A DNA stretch of 22,862 bases from positions 1 through 22,862 of the IMG/VR virus record IMGVR_UViG_3300032047_002742; one strand, written 5' to 3'. The position numbers and the translations under genes are program-made. Below the pieces are notes generated by a model. It searched no databases, had not been told where the DNA came from, and saw nothing but the letters and a program-made list of their open reading frames with translations. Shown piece after piece: positions 7,595 to 13,991 of the stretch. The stretch's first letter is position 1. Every line of letters starts with the position of its first letter. Origin of the DNA: a virus.

Positions 7595-8435
7595 TTATAA
7601 TCAAATTGCTTTATCAAACATAATAATACAAAAACTAGGAGATGAAGCACTTATAAGACATATGATACTAAATAGTATTCGTATGTACAATAAGAAATAT
7701 AGAGATGAATATGGCCAAATGGTTATATGTGCTGATGGTTTTAATACGTGGAGAAAGGAATATTATCCACAATATAAACAACATCGTAAAAAGAATAGAG
7801 ACAATTCGGATCAAGATTGGACTGAAATATTTAGAGTTTTAAATCTTGTAAGAGAAGAAATTAGAGAATATCTTCCATATAAAGTAATGCATATGGAAGG
7901 TTTTGAAGCTGATGATATGATAGGTGCATTAGCAATAGATACTCAAGAATTTGGTAAGAATGAACCAGTAATGATTATATCTTCAGATAAAGATTTTGTT
8001 CAATTACAAAAATATTCAAATGTGAAACAGTTTTCTCCTATTCAAAAGAAAACTGTTTCCGATTCGAATCCTCGAAAGTTCTTATTTGAACATATATGTC
8101 GAGGTGATAAAAGTGATGGTATTCCTAATGTATTATCAGGTGATAATGTCTTCGTAGATGAAGTAAGACAATCCCCAATGACACAAAAGAAAATCGATCA
8201 TTGGCTTGAAAATTCAGATAAATTGCAAGAAGTTATGACTTCAGAAGAATATCGTAATTTTCAAAGGAATAAAACTTTAATAGATTTACACGAAATCCCT
8301 TCGGATAAGGTTGAAACTATTATAGATAACTATATAAACCAAAAACCAGCGATGAAGATGCGGGTTTTAAATTATCTAATCAAGAAAAGATGCAATAATT
8401 TGATTGAAAGCGTAGAGGAATTTTACAATGGCTAA
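7581..8435 (+). CDS. rnh: RNase H, T4 Rnh type (5'-3' exonuclease)
   Basis: This is a 284-residue member of the FEN/T4 RNase H family that removes RNA primers and flaps during lagging-strand synthesis. The acidic metal-binding residues are in order: Asp5 (LLDYNQIAL), Asp52 (CADGFNTWRKEYYPQYK), the EADD group at 109-112, Asp136 and Asp138 (SSDKDF), and GDKSDGIPNV (175-184). NVKQFSPIQKK closely resembles the T4 protein. An upstream in-frame ATG at 7566 would add five residues (MKLKK), but the 7581 start matches the conserved beginning and shortens the overlap with the previous gene to 14 bases. The C-terminal helical part is present, so it appears full length. Confidence 0.93.
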   Translation: MILLDYNQIALSNIIIQKLGDEALIRHMILNSIRMYNKKYRDEYGQMVICADGFNTWRKEYYPQYKQHRKKNRDNSDQDWTEIFRVLNLVREEIREYLPYKVMHMEGFEADDMIGALAIDTQEFGKNEPVMIISSDKDFVQLQKYSNVKQFSPIQKKTVSDSNPRKFLFEHICRGDKSDGIPNVLSGDNVFVDEVRQSPMTQKKIDHWLENSDKLQEVMTSEEYRNFQRNKTLIDLHEIPSDKVETIIDNYINQKPAMKMRVLNYLIKKRCNNLIESVEEFYNG

Positions 8436-8922
8436 AAAGAAAATGATATCAGAAATACTTGAGCTAGCTGCCAAGTGTGAATCACAAGAGGAACGTTCTG
8501 AGTTCCTAAAAGCGAACTATTCAGTTCCATTAATAACAATTTTAAGAGGTGCTTTTGACGATTCTGTTCAATGGAATCTACCTAAAGGTGAACCTCCATA
8601 TAGAAAGGATGATGCTCCAAAGGGGTATGAACCTTCAAATTTATATAAACAGCAAAGAAGGTTTGGATATTTCGTTAAAGGCGGAAAAGGCGAAGCTATG
8701 ACTGCTGTTAAACGAGAACAATTGTTCATCTCCATATTGGAATCATTACATCCAAGTGAAGCTGAACTAGTTATTGCTATGAAGGATAAGAAATTAGCAG
8801 GCAAATATAAAGGCGTAACTGAAAAGTTAATCAGAACTACATGGCCCACTCTTATCCAAGCAAAGGAGACAGTTAAAAAAAGTGAGAAAAAAGTAGCTGT
8901 CAAGGAGAAAACTGAAGACTAA
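8428..8922 (+). CDS. DUF6433-like phage protein
   Basis: This codes for 164 residues. It resembles the conserved family in T4-like phages I know as DUF6433: an N-terminal helical part, the motif LPKGEPPYRKDDAPKGYEPSNLYKQ, and later REQLFISILESLHPSEAELVIAMKDKKLAGKYKGVTEKLI. The C-terminus is a lysine/glutamate-rich tail (VKKSEKKVAVKEKTED) that is probably disordered. The function is unknown. It overlaps rnh by eight bases and has a GAGG ribosome site within rnh. Its stop TAA is the first base triplet of an extreme Shine-Dalgarno-like sequence. Confidence 0.85.
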   Translation: MAKKKMISEILELAAKCESQEERSEFLKANYSVPLITILRGAFDDSVQWNLPKGEPPYRKDDAPKGYEPSNLYKQQRRFGYFVKGGKGEAMTAVKREQLFISILESLHPSEAELVIAMKDKKLAGKYKGVTEKLIRTTWPTLIQAKETVKKSEKKVAVKEKTED

Positions 8923-8980
8923 GGAGGTGATCAAGACTATTTTGTGATTGGTATTTTTTAATCAATTATTAATAAGGAGG
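8920..8980 (+). promoter_or_regulatory. Two strong Shine-Dalgarno sequences without a gene
   Basis: TAAGGAGGTGATC (8920-8932) is complementary over 13 bases to the 3' end of bacterial 16S rRNA. A second TAAGGAGG lies at 8973-8980. Neither is followed by a usable start codon and open frame: the first is followed by TTG-TGA (8942-8947) and by a five-codon GTG frame, the second by no start within 15 bases. They could be ribosome decoys, leader-peptide signals, or relics of a lost gene. Confidence 0.4.
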
Positions 8981-9005
8981 ACACGCCAAAGAATTTACGA
9001 GTAAA

Positions 9006-9035
9006 CCCCTATCTGCAGGTAGGGGTGTACTTTTT
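9006..9035 (+). terminator. Rho-independent-type terminator
   Basis: CCCCTATC (9006-9013), loop TGCA, GGTAGGGG (9018-9025): an eight-base-pair stem with one G-T pair, followed by TGTAC and a run of five T. It would end the transcript from the 7145 promoter. The bases just after the stem also form the -35 of the next promoter. Confidence 0.7.
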
Positions 9036-9054
9036 ACCAAAAATGTGGTATAAT
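9026..9054 (+). promoter_or_regulatory. Early-type promoter, leaderless
   Basis: TGTACT (9026-9031), a 17-base spacer ending in TGTGG, and TATAAT (9049-9054). The ATG at 9062 is seven bases after the -10. Confidence 0.83.
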
Positions 9055-9061
9055 ATATATT

Positions 9062-9613
9062 ATGAATATTTTTATTTTAGATAATGATCCCGTGAAAGCT
9101 GCTCAAATGCAGTGCGACAAACACGTCGTAAAAATGATAGTGGAATCAGGACAAATGCTTTCAACAGTCCATCGTATGCTCGATGGAACTATGGAACGTA
9201 GACCATCAAAGTCAGGATCTATGTTGCAATATTGGAAACTAGACGACGAAAGAGAAGAGTTGTTATATAAAGCATGTCATTTTAATCATCCATCAACTGT
9301 ATGGACAAGAGAATCAATGCACAATTATAGATGGCATTATGTTCATTTTATGGCACTATGTAAGGAATACACATATCGTTATGGAAAAGTACATTCTACT
9401 GAAAAATATTTAGCAGATGCTTTAGCTAGAATTCCTGATAATATACCAGTTAAAAAAATGACTCCATTCAAATTAGCAATGGCAGCATTTCCTGAATGTA
9501 TAACTGAAGATCCAATAGAATCTTATAGAAATTTCTACGAAACAAAACAAGAACGATTTAAAATGGTGTGGACAAAACGCCAACAACCGGAGTGGTTTAA
9601 TGCCAAGATATGA
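9062..9613 (+). CDS. Conserved phage protein with Cys/His-rich motifs, unknown function
   Basis: This codes for 183 residues. The N-terminus carries a conserved-looking motif, DNDPVKAAQMQCDKHVVKM, with one Cys and one His. Further His, Cys and Trp residues follow (ACHFNHPSTVWTRES, YRWHYVHFMALC, KRQQPEWF). I recall this family from many marine T4-like phages but know no established activity. The pattern of His and Asp would suit a metal-dependent enzyme or DNA-damage glycosylase-like protein; that is speculation. The gene has its own early-type promoter with the ATG at the expected transcription start, and overlaps the next gene by 14 bases. Confidence 0.78.
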   Translation: MNIFILDNDPVKAAQMQCDKHVVKMIVESGQMLSTVHRMLDGTMERRPSKSGSMLQYWKLDDEREELLYKACHFNHPSTVWTRESMHNYRWHYVHFMALCKEYTYRYGKVHSTEKYLADALARIPDNIPVKKMTPFKLAMAAFPECITEDPIESYRNFYETKQERFKMVWTKRQQPEWFNAKI

Positions 9614-9845
9614 TTTTAAAAACTTAAAGACGGGTGAAATTGCCGAATACACTATGAGTTGGAAAGAATTAGACAAATTTAAGGAAGATAATCCAGATCT
9701 ACAGCAACAAATTGGAACATCGAATATGATTCGAGGTAAAGAAGGTTCTATGCTTAATAAAGCTGGTGATGGATGGAAGGAAGTCCAAGATAGAATTAAA
9801 AGTGGAATGCCACCAAGATTGCGGGACAATGTAAGAACAAAATGA
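9600..9845 (+). CDS. Small protein resembling a cysteine-less FmdB-type domain
   Basis: This codes for 81 residues. The beginning, MPRYDFKNLKTGEIAEYTMSWKELDKF, is like the opening strands of FmdB-type zinc ribbons common in phages, but there is no cysteine anywhere, so no zinc site. The rest is polar, with GDGWKEVQDRIKSGMPPR near the end. The start lies inside the previous gene and the stop overlaps the next start (ATGA). The function is unknown. Confidence 0.7.
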   Translation: MPRYDFKNLKTGEIAEYTMSWKELDKFKEDNPDLQQQIGTSNMIRGKEGSMLNKAGDGWKEVQDRIKSGMPPRLRDNVRTK

Positions 9846-10081
9846 GAATACTACACAATTTAGTAATAGTTCAAATTATAATTATTTTATCAATATTACT
9901 ATTCACATCAAGCTGTTCATCTATTGAAATTATAGATGGATTATGCTATAATGATAAAGATGGAACATATATGTGTGAAGAAGAAATAGAAATACCATCA
10001 GAACCAATTGATCAATGGGAACTTTGTGAACCATGGTTATATGAACCAGAGACATGGGTAAATTGCATGATGATAGCATAA
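9842..10081 (+). CDS. Small putative lipoprotein
   Basis: This codes for 79 residues. It has an N-terminal signal with a long hydrophobic core (residues 7-21) and a lipobox-like TSSC with Cys25; the -3 residue is Thr rather than the usual Leu, so the lipobox is imperfect. The mature part is short, acidic and contains four further cysteines, suitable for two disulfides in the periplasm. It overlaps both neighbours (ATGA and TAATG). The role is unknown; small phage lipoproteins can act in superinfection exclusion or as envelope factors, which is inference only. Confidence 0.62.
   Translation: MRILHNLVIVQIIIILSILLFTSSCSSIEIIDGLCYNDKDGTYMCEEEIEIPSEPIDQWELCEPWLYEPETWVNCMMIA
9924..9952 (+). promoter_or_regulatory. 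Possible internal sigma70-type promoter
   Basis: TTGAAA (9924-9929), 17 bases, TATAAT (9947-9952), with TATGC just before the -10. It lies inside the lipoprotein gene about 125 bases before the nuclease gene. It differs from the TGTACA family. Because the same bases code for protein, it may be chance. Confidence 0.3.
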
Positions 10082-10752
10082 TGTTTGATATATCAGAATT
10101 AAATAACACACCATACGGATTAGAACAAGTAAATGGTGGACCAGGCGGAAGATACTATACTGATCCAGATGGAGATAAGTATTATAGCATTACAAATGTA
10201 CTATCAATATTAAGTGAAGAAAGCATTCAAAAATGGAGAGCTAAAGTTGGTGAAGAAGAAGCAAATAGAATTTCTAGAAATGCTTCATCAAGAGGTAACG
10301 AAGTACATGATATGTTAGAAGCATTTGTATTAAATGCAGCAGGTGCACCAAATCCAAGTTTAATAGCTCAATCAAACTTTAGAGATATTAAACCTATTAT
10401 AGAAAAGAATTTAACAAAGGTTTATGCTACTGAAAAAAGAATGTATTCAAAGCATTTAGGTGTAGCTGGAACAGTAGATTGTGTTGGAGTATGGGATAAT
10501 AAGATAAGTATTATAGACTGGAAAACTTCAGCAAAATATAAGAAAAAAGAATGGATATCAAATTACTTTATGCAAGCGGCAGCTTATGCTATTATGTGGG
10601 AAGAAAGAACAGGTCAACCAATAACTCAATTAGTGGTGGCCATTGCAGGAGATGTAGAACCTCAAATATTTATCGAAAAACGTGATAATTGGACTGAGGA
10701 TTTAATAAATACTATAACAGAGTTTAAAAGAAGAAAACTCTTTGGGAGATAA
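10081..10752 (+). CDS. PD-(D/E)XK nuclease (RecB-like exonuclease)
   Basis: This is a 223-residue nuclease of the PD-(D/E)XK superfamily. RGNEVHDMLE (71-80) carries the conserved His of RecB-like nucleases. Asp133 (GTVDCVG) and Asp146-W-Lys148 (IIDWKTS) are the metal and catalytic core. MQAAAYA (164-170) supplies the Q-x-x-x-Y motif. It probably degrades or processes DNA ends during phage recombination or host DNA breakdown. An in-frame ATG at 10054 would add nine residues, but the 10081 ATG overlaps the previous stop as TAATG, the common junction here. Confidence 0.87.
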   Translation: MFDISELNNTPYGLEQVNGGPGGRYYTDPDGDKYYSITNVLSILSEESIQKWRAKVGEEEANRISRNASSRGNEVHDMLEAFVLNAAGAPNPSLIAQSNFRDIKPIIEKNLTKVYATEKRMYSKHLGVAGTVDCVGVWDNKISIIDWKTSAKYKKKEWISNYFMQAAAYAIMWEERTGQPITQLVVAIAGDVEPQIFIEKRDNWTEDLINTITEFKRRKLFGR

Positions 10753-10754
10753 GA

Positions 10755-10961
10755 ATGGCAAATTATACAGACGGAATTATGGAAGCATTAACACTTAAAT
10801 TAAAAGGTGAAATTGCTACTCATAGAATGAATATTAAAATTATGATAGGTTCACATGCAGGTGTTGCAGAACATCCTGATATGATTACCACTATTGATGG
10901 TGAATTGGAGAAATTAGCGACAGCTCAAGATAAATTGAACACTCTATCAGAATTAAAATAA
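10755..10961 (+). CDS. Small helical hypothetical protein
   Basis: This codes for 68 residues. It is predicted all-helical, with GEIATHRMNIKIMIGSHAGVAEHPDM in the middle and a C-terminal heptad-like helix (ELEKLATAQDKLNTLSEL). A GGGAG at 10745-10749 serves as ribosome site just before the ATG. I recall similar short proteins in marine T4-like phages with no known role. The following promoter starts at the base after its stop. Confidence 0.68.
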   Translation: MANYTDGIMEALTLKLKGEIATHRMNIKIMIGSHAGVAEHPDMITTIDGELEKLATAQDKLNTLSELK

Positions 10962-10964
10962 GCA

Positions 10965-10993
10965 TGTACAAATGCTAAAAACTATGGTATAAT
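10965..10993 (+). promoter_or_regulatory. Early-type promoter, leaderless
   Basis: TGTACA (10965-10970), a 17-base spacer ending in TATGG, and TATAAT (10988-10993). The ATG at 11000 is six bases after the -10. Confidence 0.85.
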
Positions 10994-10999
10994 ATACCC

Positions 11000-11599
11000 A
11001 TGAAAACGTTCACAGAGATTCGTGAAGGAAAAGGTCTGACGATCTTTGATATAGATGATACTATGTTTAAAACTTCTGCGAAAGTTGTCGTTTTAAATAC
11101 CAAAACTGGTAAGAAAAAAACATTAACTCCTAAACAATATAATACATATAAACTAGGTGGTAATGAAGAATTTGATTATGGTCAATTCAAATCTGCAAAA
11201 CTGTTTCAACAAACAGCTGTGCCGATCGGAAAAATGATCAAAAAGTTTAAAGCAATCTTAAGGAATGCAACCAAAAAAGGATCTAAAGTTATTATCGTAA
11301 CTGCAAGAGCCGATATGGATGATAAAAAATTATTCCTTAATACTTTTAGATCTCATGGAATAGATATCGATAATGCTCATATTATTAGAGCAGGTAACTT
11401 AGGTCTAAAAGGTAGCGCTGACGCAAAGGCGGTAATCTTTAAACAATTCCTCGATACTGGGGAATATTCCACAATAAGACTTTTTGATGATGATGTAAGT
11501 AATTTAAAAGCTTTATTATCTCTTAAAGATGAATATAATAATGTGTCATTCGAAGCTTGGAAAGCAAACGATAAAGGACAAATAAAACGATTGAAATAA
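11000..11599 (+). CDS. HAD-family phosphatase-like protein
   Basis: This is a 199-residue HAD-superfamily protein. Motif I is FDIDDT with Asp17 (nucleophile) and Asp19, motif II Thr101 (IIVTARAD), motif III a Lys in the 143-148 stretch (AKAVIFK), and motif IV FDDD (162-165). It would remove phosphate from a nucleotide, nucleic acid 3' end or small molecule; T4 polynucleotide kinase has a comparable HAD phosphatase domain, but there is no kinase domain here. The N-terminus MKTFTEIRE resembles the T4 capsid-targeting sequence and contains an I-x-E motif. The ATG sits at the expected transcription start. Confidence 0.85.
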   Translation: MKTFTEIREGKGLTIFDIDDTMFKTSAKVVVLNTKTGKKKTLTPKQYNTYKLGGNEEFDYGQFKSAKLFQQTAVPIGKMIKKFKAILRNATKKGSKVIIVTARADMDDKKLFLNTFRSHGIDIDNAHIIRAGNLGLKGSADAKAVIFKQFLDTGEYSTIRLFDDDVSNLKALLSLKDEYNNVSFEAWKANDKGQIKRLK

Positions 11600-11601
11600 A
11601 C

Positions 11602-11811
11602 ATGCCTACAAAATTTAAAGAATCTCAAATTACAAGAGATAGACAGACCGGAAAATATACTACAACTCACTATTGGATAAAAGGTATACCGCAAAAAGAA
11701 TTATTTGATACTATTAATAGTTCTAATGCTAAACCTAAACTTAAGCAGAAATGTAGAAATGAATTGGTCAGAAGAGGCATAAAAATAGTATACGTACCAA
11801 AAGAGGCATAA
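11602..11811 (+). CDS. Small basic conserved phage protein
   Basis: This codes for 69 residues and is rich in Lys and Arg, with the conserved-looking core ELFDTINSSNAKPKLKQKCRNELVRRGI. I recall this from marine T4-like phages as a protein of unknown function; the charge suggests RNA or DNA binding. It is two bases after the HAD gene and directly before the SET gene, so all three share the 10965 promoter. Confidence 0.72.
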   Translation: MPTKFKESQITRDRQTGKYTTTHYWIKGIPQKELFDTINSSNAKPKLKQKCRNELVRRGIKIVYVPKEA

Positions 11812-12129
11812 ATGAATTTTAAGAATGGATATAAACCATTATGTGATGGTTTAAAGGTTGGACCTGGAGTGCATGGAAACGGAATAATAGCAACCGAAGA
11901 TTTCAAAGCTGGAATATTTTTAGGAGAAACACATATATGGTGTTCTCAACGAAGAGATTGGATTAGAACACCTTTAGGTGGATTTTTGAATCATTCTGAG
12001 GATCCAAATTGTTATGTGAATAACAATATTCATTATCATCACGGTGATCAACGAGAATTATTTACAGTTAGACCTATTATAGAAGGTGAAGAATTAACAG
12101 TGTATTATACATTGGCAGAATATGAATGA
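11812..12129 (+). CDS. SET-domain protein (putative protein lysine methyltransferase)
   Basis: This is a 105-residue minimal SET domain. The first SET strand region is GVHGNGIIATEDFKAGIFLGE (19-39). The SAM-binding and knot motifs are N60-H61-S62 with P65-N66-C67 (FLNHSEDPNC), and the C-terminal motif is EGEELTVYY (91-99), with the catalytic tyrosine. At about 100 residues it has no pre- or post-SET domains. It would methylate lysines of a host or phage protein using S-adenosylmethionine; the target is unknown. Histone-like HU or ribosomal proteins would be reasonable candidates, which is inference. It overlaps the next gene by one base. Confidence 0.8.
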   Translation: MNFKNGYKPLCDGLKVGPGVHGNGIIATEDFKAGIFLGETHIWCSQRRDWIRTPLGGFLNHSEDPNCYVNNNIHYHHGDQRELFTVRPIIEGEELTVYYTLAEYE

Positions 12130-12290
12130 TGAAATATATATGGAAAGTTTGGGCAGCTTCTCTCGGAGAAAAGGCAAAGGAAGGTTCTGATACATTCAGT
12201 GATCACGTTGCATTATTTAGAACAGCAGTGGTTTTAGTTAACTTTCTTACGTGTTTCGTTATAACGGCTGGAATCATCCACCATTGGTAG
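12129..12290 (+). CDS. Small single-pass membrane protein
   Basis: This is a 53-residue reading frame starting at an ATG that overlaps the SET gene stop (TGATG). The first half is amphipathic and the second half is one transmembrane helix (about residues 30-50, TAVVLVNFLTCFVITAGII) ending in HHW. Similar short proteins ending in 'IIHHW' occur in marine T4-like phages (from memory). The function is unknown. Confidence 0.6.
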   Translation: MKYIWKVWAASLGEKAKEGSDTFSDHVALFRTAVVLVNFLTCFVITAGIIHHW

Positions 12291-12322
12291 GATTAGTTTT
12301 AAGACCTTGTTTATTCTACCTG

Positions 12323-12342
12323 ATTTCATAAGCTTATGAAAT
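12323..12342 (+). repeat. Perfect 20-base palindrome
   Basis: ATTTCATAAG and its exact reverse complement, centred on AAGCTT, followed by a T-rich stretch (12342-12360). It lies in the 103-base gap between two small genes. It could be a weak AT-rich terminator or a binding site for a dimeric regulator. A loose TATAAT at 12365-12370 follows, without the TGTACA box. Confidence 0.5.
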
Positions 12343-12396
12343 TTCTTTAATTCTTTCTTTAACATATAATTTATACTATTTATACACGGGAAAATG

Positions 12397-12609
12397 ATGA
12401 CTGAACAATGGCATGGAGGAAAAGGTTCTAAAAGAAGAAATTCTGATGAAAGTAAATACGCAGATAATTGGGATTTAATTTGGGGAAACAAAAAACGTGG
12501 GGCTGTAGCTCAGTTGGGAGAGCGCGTCCCTTGCACGGATGAGGTCGCAGGTTCGACCCCTGTCAGCTCCACCACTATTAAAAATGATAAAGATATTAAA
12601 AAAGATTAA
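12397..12609 (+). CDS. Small conserved phage protein whose frame runs through the tRNA gene
   Basis: The N-terminal part (MTEQWHGGKGSKRR, then DNWDLIWG) matches a short conserved protein I recall from T4-like marine phages, which normally ends shortly after the 'NWDxIF/W' segment. Here no stop codon follows; the frame continues through the whole tRNA-Ala gene and ends at TAA 12607-12609. That gives 70 residues, of which about the last 36 are translated tRNA and flank sequence. An ATG at 12394 is also possible, but the GGGA ribosome site is better spaced for 12397. Confidence 0.6.
   Translation: MTEQWHGGKGSKRRNSDESKYADNWDLIWGNKKRGAVAQLGERVPCTDEVAGSTPVSSTTIKNDKDIKKD
12499..12574 (+). tRNA. tRNA-Ala (anticodon TGC)
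   Basis: This is a complete 76-base cloverleaf with encoded CCA. The acceptor stem GGGGCTG pairs with CAGCTCC (12564-12570), including the G3-U70 pair that marks alanine tRNAs. The D stem is GCTC/GAGC. The anticodon stem CGTCC/GGATG has loop CTTGCAC, with anticodon TGC at 12532-12534. The T stem GCAGG/CCTGT has loop TTCGACC. The discriminator base is A. It reads GCA codons, which are frequent in these genes. The gene lies inside the extended frame of the small protein above. Confidence 0.97.
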
Positions 12610-12817
12610 AAATTGGGTTGATCCTAATTATTGGGCAGAACAAATTGGTGAGAATTCTGGCGCCTATGATAAAGCTCGAAACAGTAAACTCAGACAATGG
12701 GTAGATAGTTTAGAAGGTTGGAAATGGTGGGCTTGGCAGTTAGGTCCATGTCTACTTATATTCATATTATTAGAGTTGGGTTTGAACCAACTTGGTATGA
12801 CAATGTTACCATGGTAA
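12584..12817 (+). CDS. Trp-rich single-pass membrane protein
   Basis: The ATG at 12584 gives 77 residues; an upstream in-frame ATG lies within the tRNA and is not credible. The N-terminal half is charged (MIKILKKIKNWVDPNYWAEQ) and has several Trp. A transmembrane helix covers about residues 50-70 (GPCLLIFILLELGLNQLG). No good ribosome site is visible. The function is unknown. Confidence 0.6.
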   Translation: MIKILKKIKNWVDPNYWAEQIGENSGAYDKARNSKLRQWVDSLEGWKWWAWQLGPCLLIFILLELGLNQLGMTMLPW

Positions 12818-12823
12818 TAAAAG

Positions 12824-12982
12824 ATGAAAATTAAAAAAGAAACAATCAAAATTCCAAAGGTGAAACATCGCAGAGTTACTCCTGCACATGCAATGACGAA
12901 AGTCGAGAGAGATAAATCAAATTATACTCGTAAAGAGAAGTATTCTTATATAAATACTATAAGAGACGAAGAGGACATTTAA
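12824..12982 (+). CDS. Small basic protein (52 residues)
   Basis: This is a frame of 52 codons starting with MKIKKETIKIPKVKHRR and ending YINTIRDEEDI. It lies between two real genes with gaps of six bases and none, so it is probably genuine. It is strongly basic except for the acidic end. The late promoter at 12949-12956 lies within its 3' end, and the next gene's ATG starts at the base after its stop. Confidence 0.55.
   Translation: MKIKKETIKIPKVKHRRVTPAHAMTKVERDKSNYTRKEKYSYINTIRDEEDI
12949..12956 (+). promoter_or_regulatory. T4-type late promoter (TATAAATA)
   Basis: Perfect TATAAATA inside the end of the small basic gene. The next ATG is 26 bases on, with a GAGGAC ribosome site (12971-12976), so this promoter gives a conventional short leader. 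Confidence 0.75.
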
Positions 12983-13249
12983 ATGGCAGACATAAATTTA
13001 GATTTCGACTTTGGTTTTACAGCCGTAGACGAACATGAATTAGAAGCAGTACAATCTGTTACTAAAACCGCTTCAACAGCATCAGCAGATTTAGCTGAAG
13101 CAGAAGCAAAATTAGGAAAGTTATATAACGCAATATTACCATTGCTATCTAACTTAAAGAAAAATCCTGAAAAGGAATATATACTCTGGCCTAATCGTAC
13201 AGAGAAGATCGAAGAATTTGAAGATGTTATTGCTAACATTATCAAATGA
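12983..13249 (+). CDS. Conserved marine T4-like phage protein
   Basis: This codes for 88 acidic residues. The opening LDFDFGFTAVDEHELE and the later KLGKLYNAILPLLSNLKKNPEKEYILWPNRTEKIEEFE are features I recognise from many marine T4-like phages. The middle is an Ala-rich helix. The function is not established; a late promoter directly upstream suggests a virion or assembly role. Confidence 0.8.
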   Translation: MADINLDFDFGFTAVDEHELEAVQSVTKTASTASADLAEAEAKLGKLYNAILPLLSNLKKNPEKEYILWPNRTEKIEEFEDVIANIIK

Positions 13250-13261
13250 AGATTGTAAATA

Positions 13262-13269
13262 TATAAATA
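13262..13269 (+). promoter_or_regulatory. T4-type late promoter (TATAAATA)
   Basis: Perfect TATAAATA in the short gap before the next gene. The ATG at 13291 has an AAGAGGA ribosome site (13277-13283). Confidence 0.8.
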
Positions 13270-13290
13270 GTTATTTAAGAGGAAAATAAA

Positions 13291-13542
13291 ATGGCAGTAA
13301 TAAGACTATTAGGATCAGAAGCAGGAATTGCCTCTGCATCTAACGTTGGCTTTGCTAAATTAGTAAGAGTTTTGAACAATAAAACTTCAGTACAAGTTAT
13401 AACACAGAAAAATGCAGGTGGTACTACTCTTGCAACTGTGACATTAGCAGCTGGTGAAGTAGGATATATTCAAAAAGCTCCTTCTGATACACTTGCAGGA
13501 GCAGCTACATCGTTAGCAGTTTCTGTGGCATTCGCTAATTAA
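13291..13542 (+). CDS. Small beta-rich protein, possible virion component
   Basis: This codes for 83 residues, rich in Ala, Val, Thr and Gly, with no charged clusters (MAVIRLLGSEAGIASASNVG, TTLATVTLAAGEVGYIQKAPS). The composition is typical of small structural or decoration proteins. It has its own late promoter and a good ribosome site, so it should be strongly expressed late. Relatives occur in marine T4-like phages (from memory) without defined function. Confidence 0.75.
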   Translation: MAVIRLLGSEAGIASASNVGFAKLVRVLNNKTSVQVITQKNAGGTTLATVTLAAGEVGYIQKAPSDTLAGAATSLAVSVAFAN

Positions 13543-13553
13543 TTAAATGAATC

Positions 13554-13991
13554 ATGGCCTATTCAAAGCAAGTAGTAGACAGATTTGAATCTGTTTTAAA
13601 CTCTCCAGAGAAATTCTCTGTAGGCCGATTCGATCCCAAAGAATCCAATGTAGCAACCGGAATGACAGGGGCACCAGCGTGTGGTGATGTCATGAAGCTA
13701 CAACTGAAATTGAATGATGACGAGCAAATCGTTGACGTCAAATTTAAAACATACGGATGTGGTTCAGCAATCGCATCTTCTTCATTATTCGTTGATATGC
13801 TTATGGGTAAAACCATAGACGAAGCTAAGCAAGTTAAAGATAAAGATATTGCAGCAGCTTTAGAACTTCCGCCTATCAAACTTCATTGTTCTGTATTGGC
13901 CGAAGATTCTATTCGCAAAGCCATAGAAAATTGGGAAGATAAAAAAGCCCATAGACAGCACAATCGAGGTCCAAATGATCGAGTTAACTAA
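13554..13991 (+). CDS. iscU: IscU-like Fe-S cluster scaffold
   Basis: This codes for 145 residues and is closely similar to bacterial IscU, which assembles [2Fe-2S] clusters and hands them on. The cluster ligands are all present: Cys43 with Asp45 (GAPACGDVMKL), Cys69 (TYGCGSAIASSS), His111 and Cys112 (LHCSVLAED), each shifted by six from E. coli. The LPPIK motif (105-109) that the HscA chaperone binds in IscU is retained. The C-terminal 13 or so residues (HRQHNRGPNDRVN) are an extension, partly forced by the overlap with the next gene. No cysteine desulfurase is seen here, so the host IscS must supply sulfur. Confidence 0.95.
   Translation: MAYSKQVVDRFESVLNSPEKFSVGRFDPKESNVATGMTGAPACGDVMKLQLKLNDDEQIVDVKFKTYGCGSAIASSSLFVDMLMGKTIDEAKQVKDKDIAAALELPPIKLHCSVLAEDSIRKAIENWEDKKAHRQHNRGPNDRVN

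Noticed and set aside
12234-12491. Antisense frame across the 12291-12393 gap
   Set aside because: Both ends lie opposite plausible + strand genes, there is no promoter, and the palindrome explains part of the openness.
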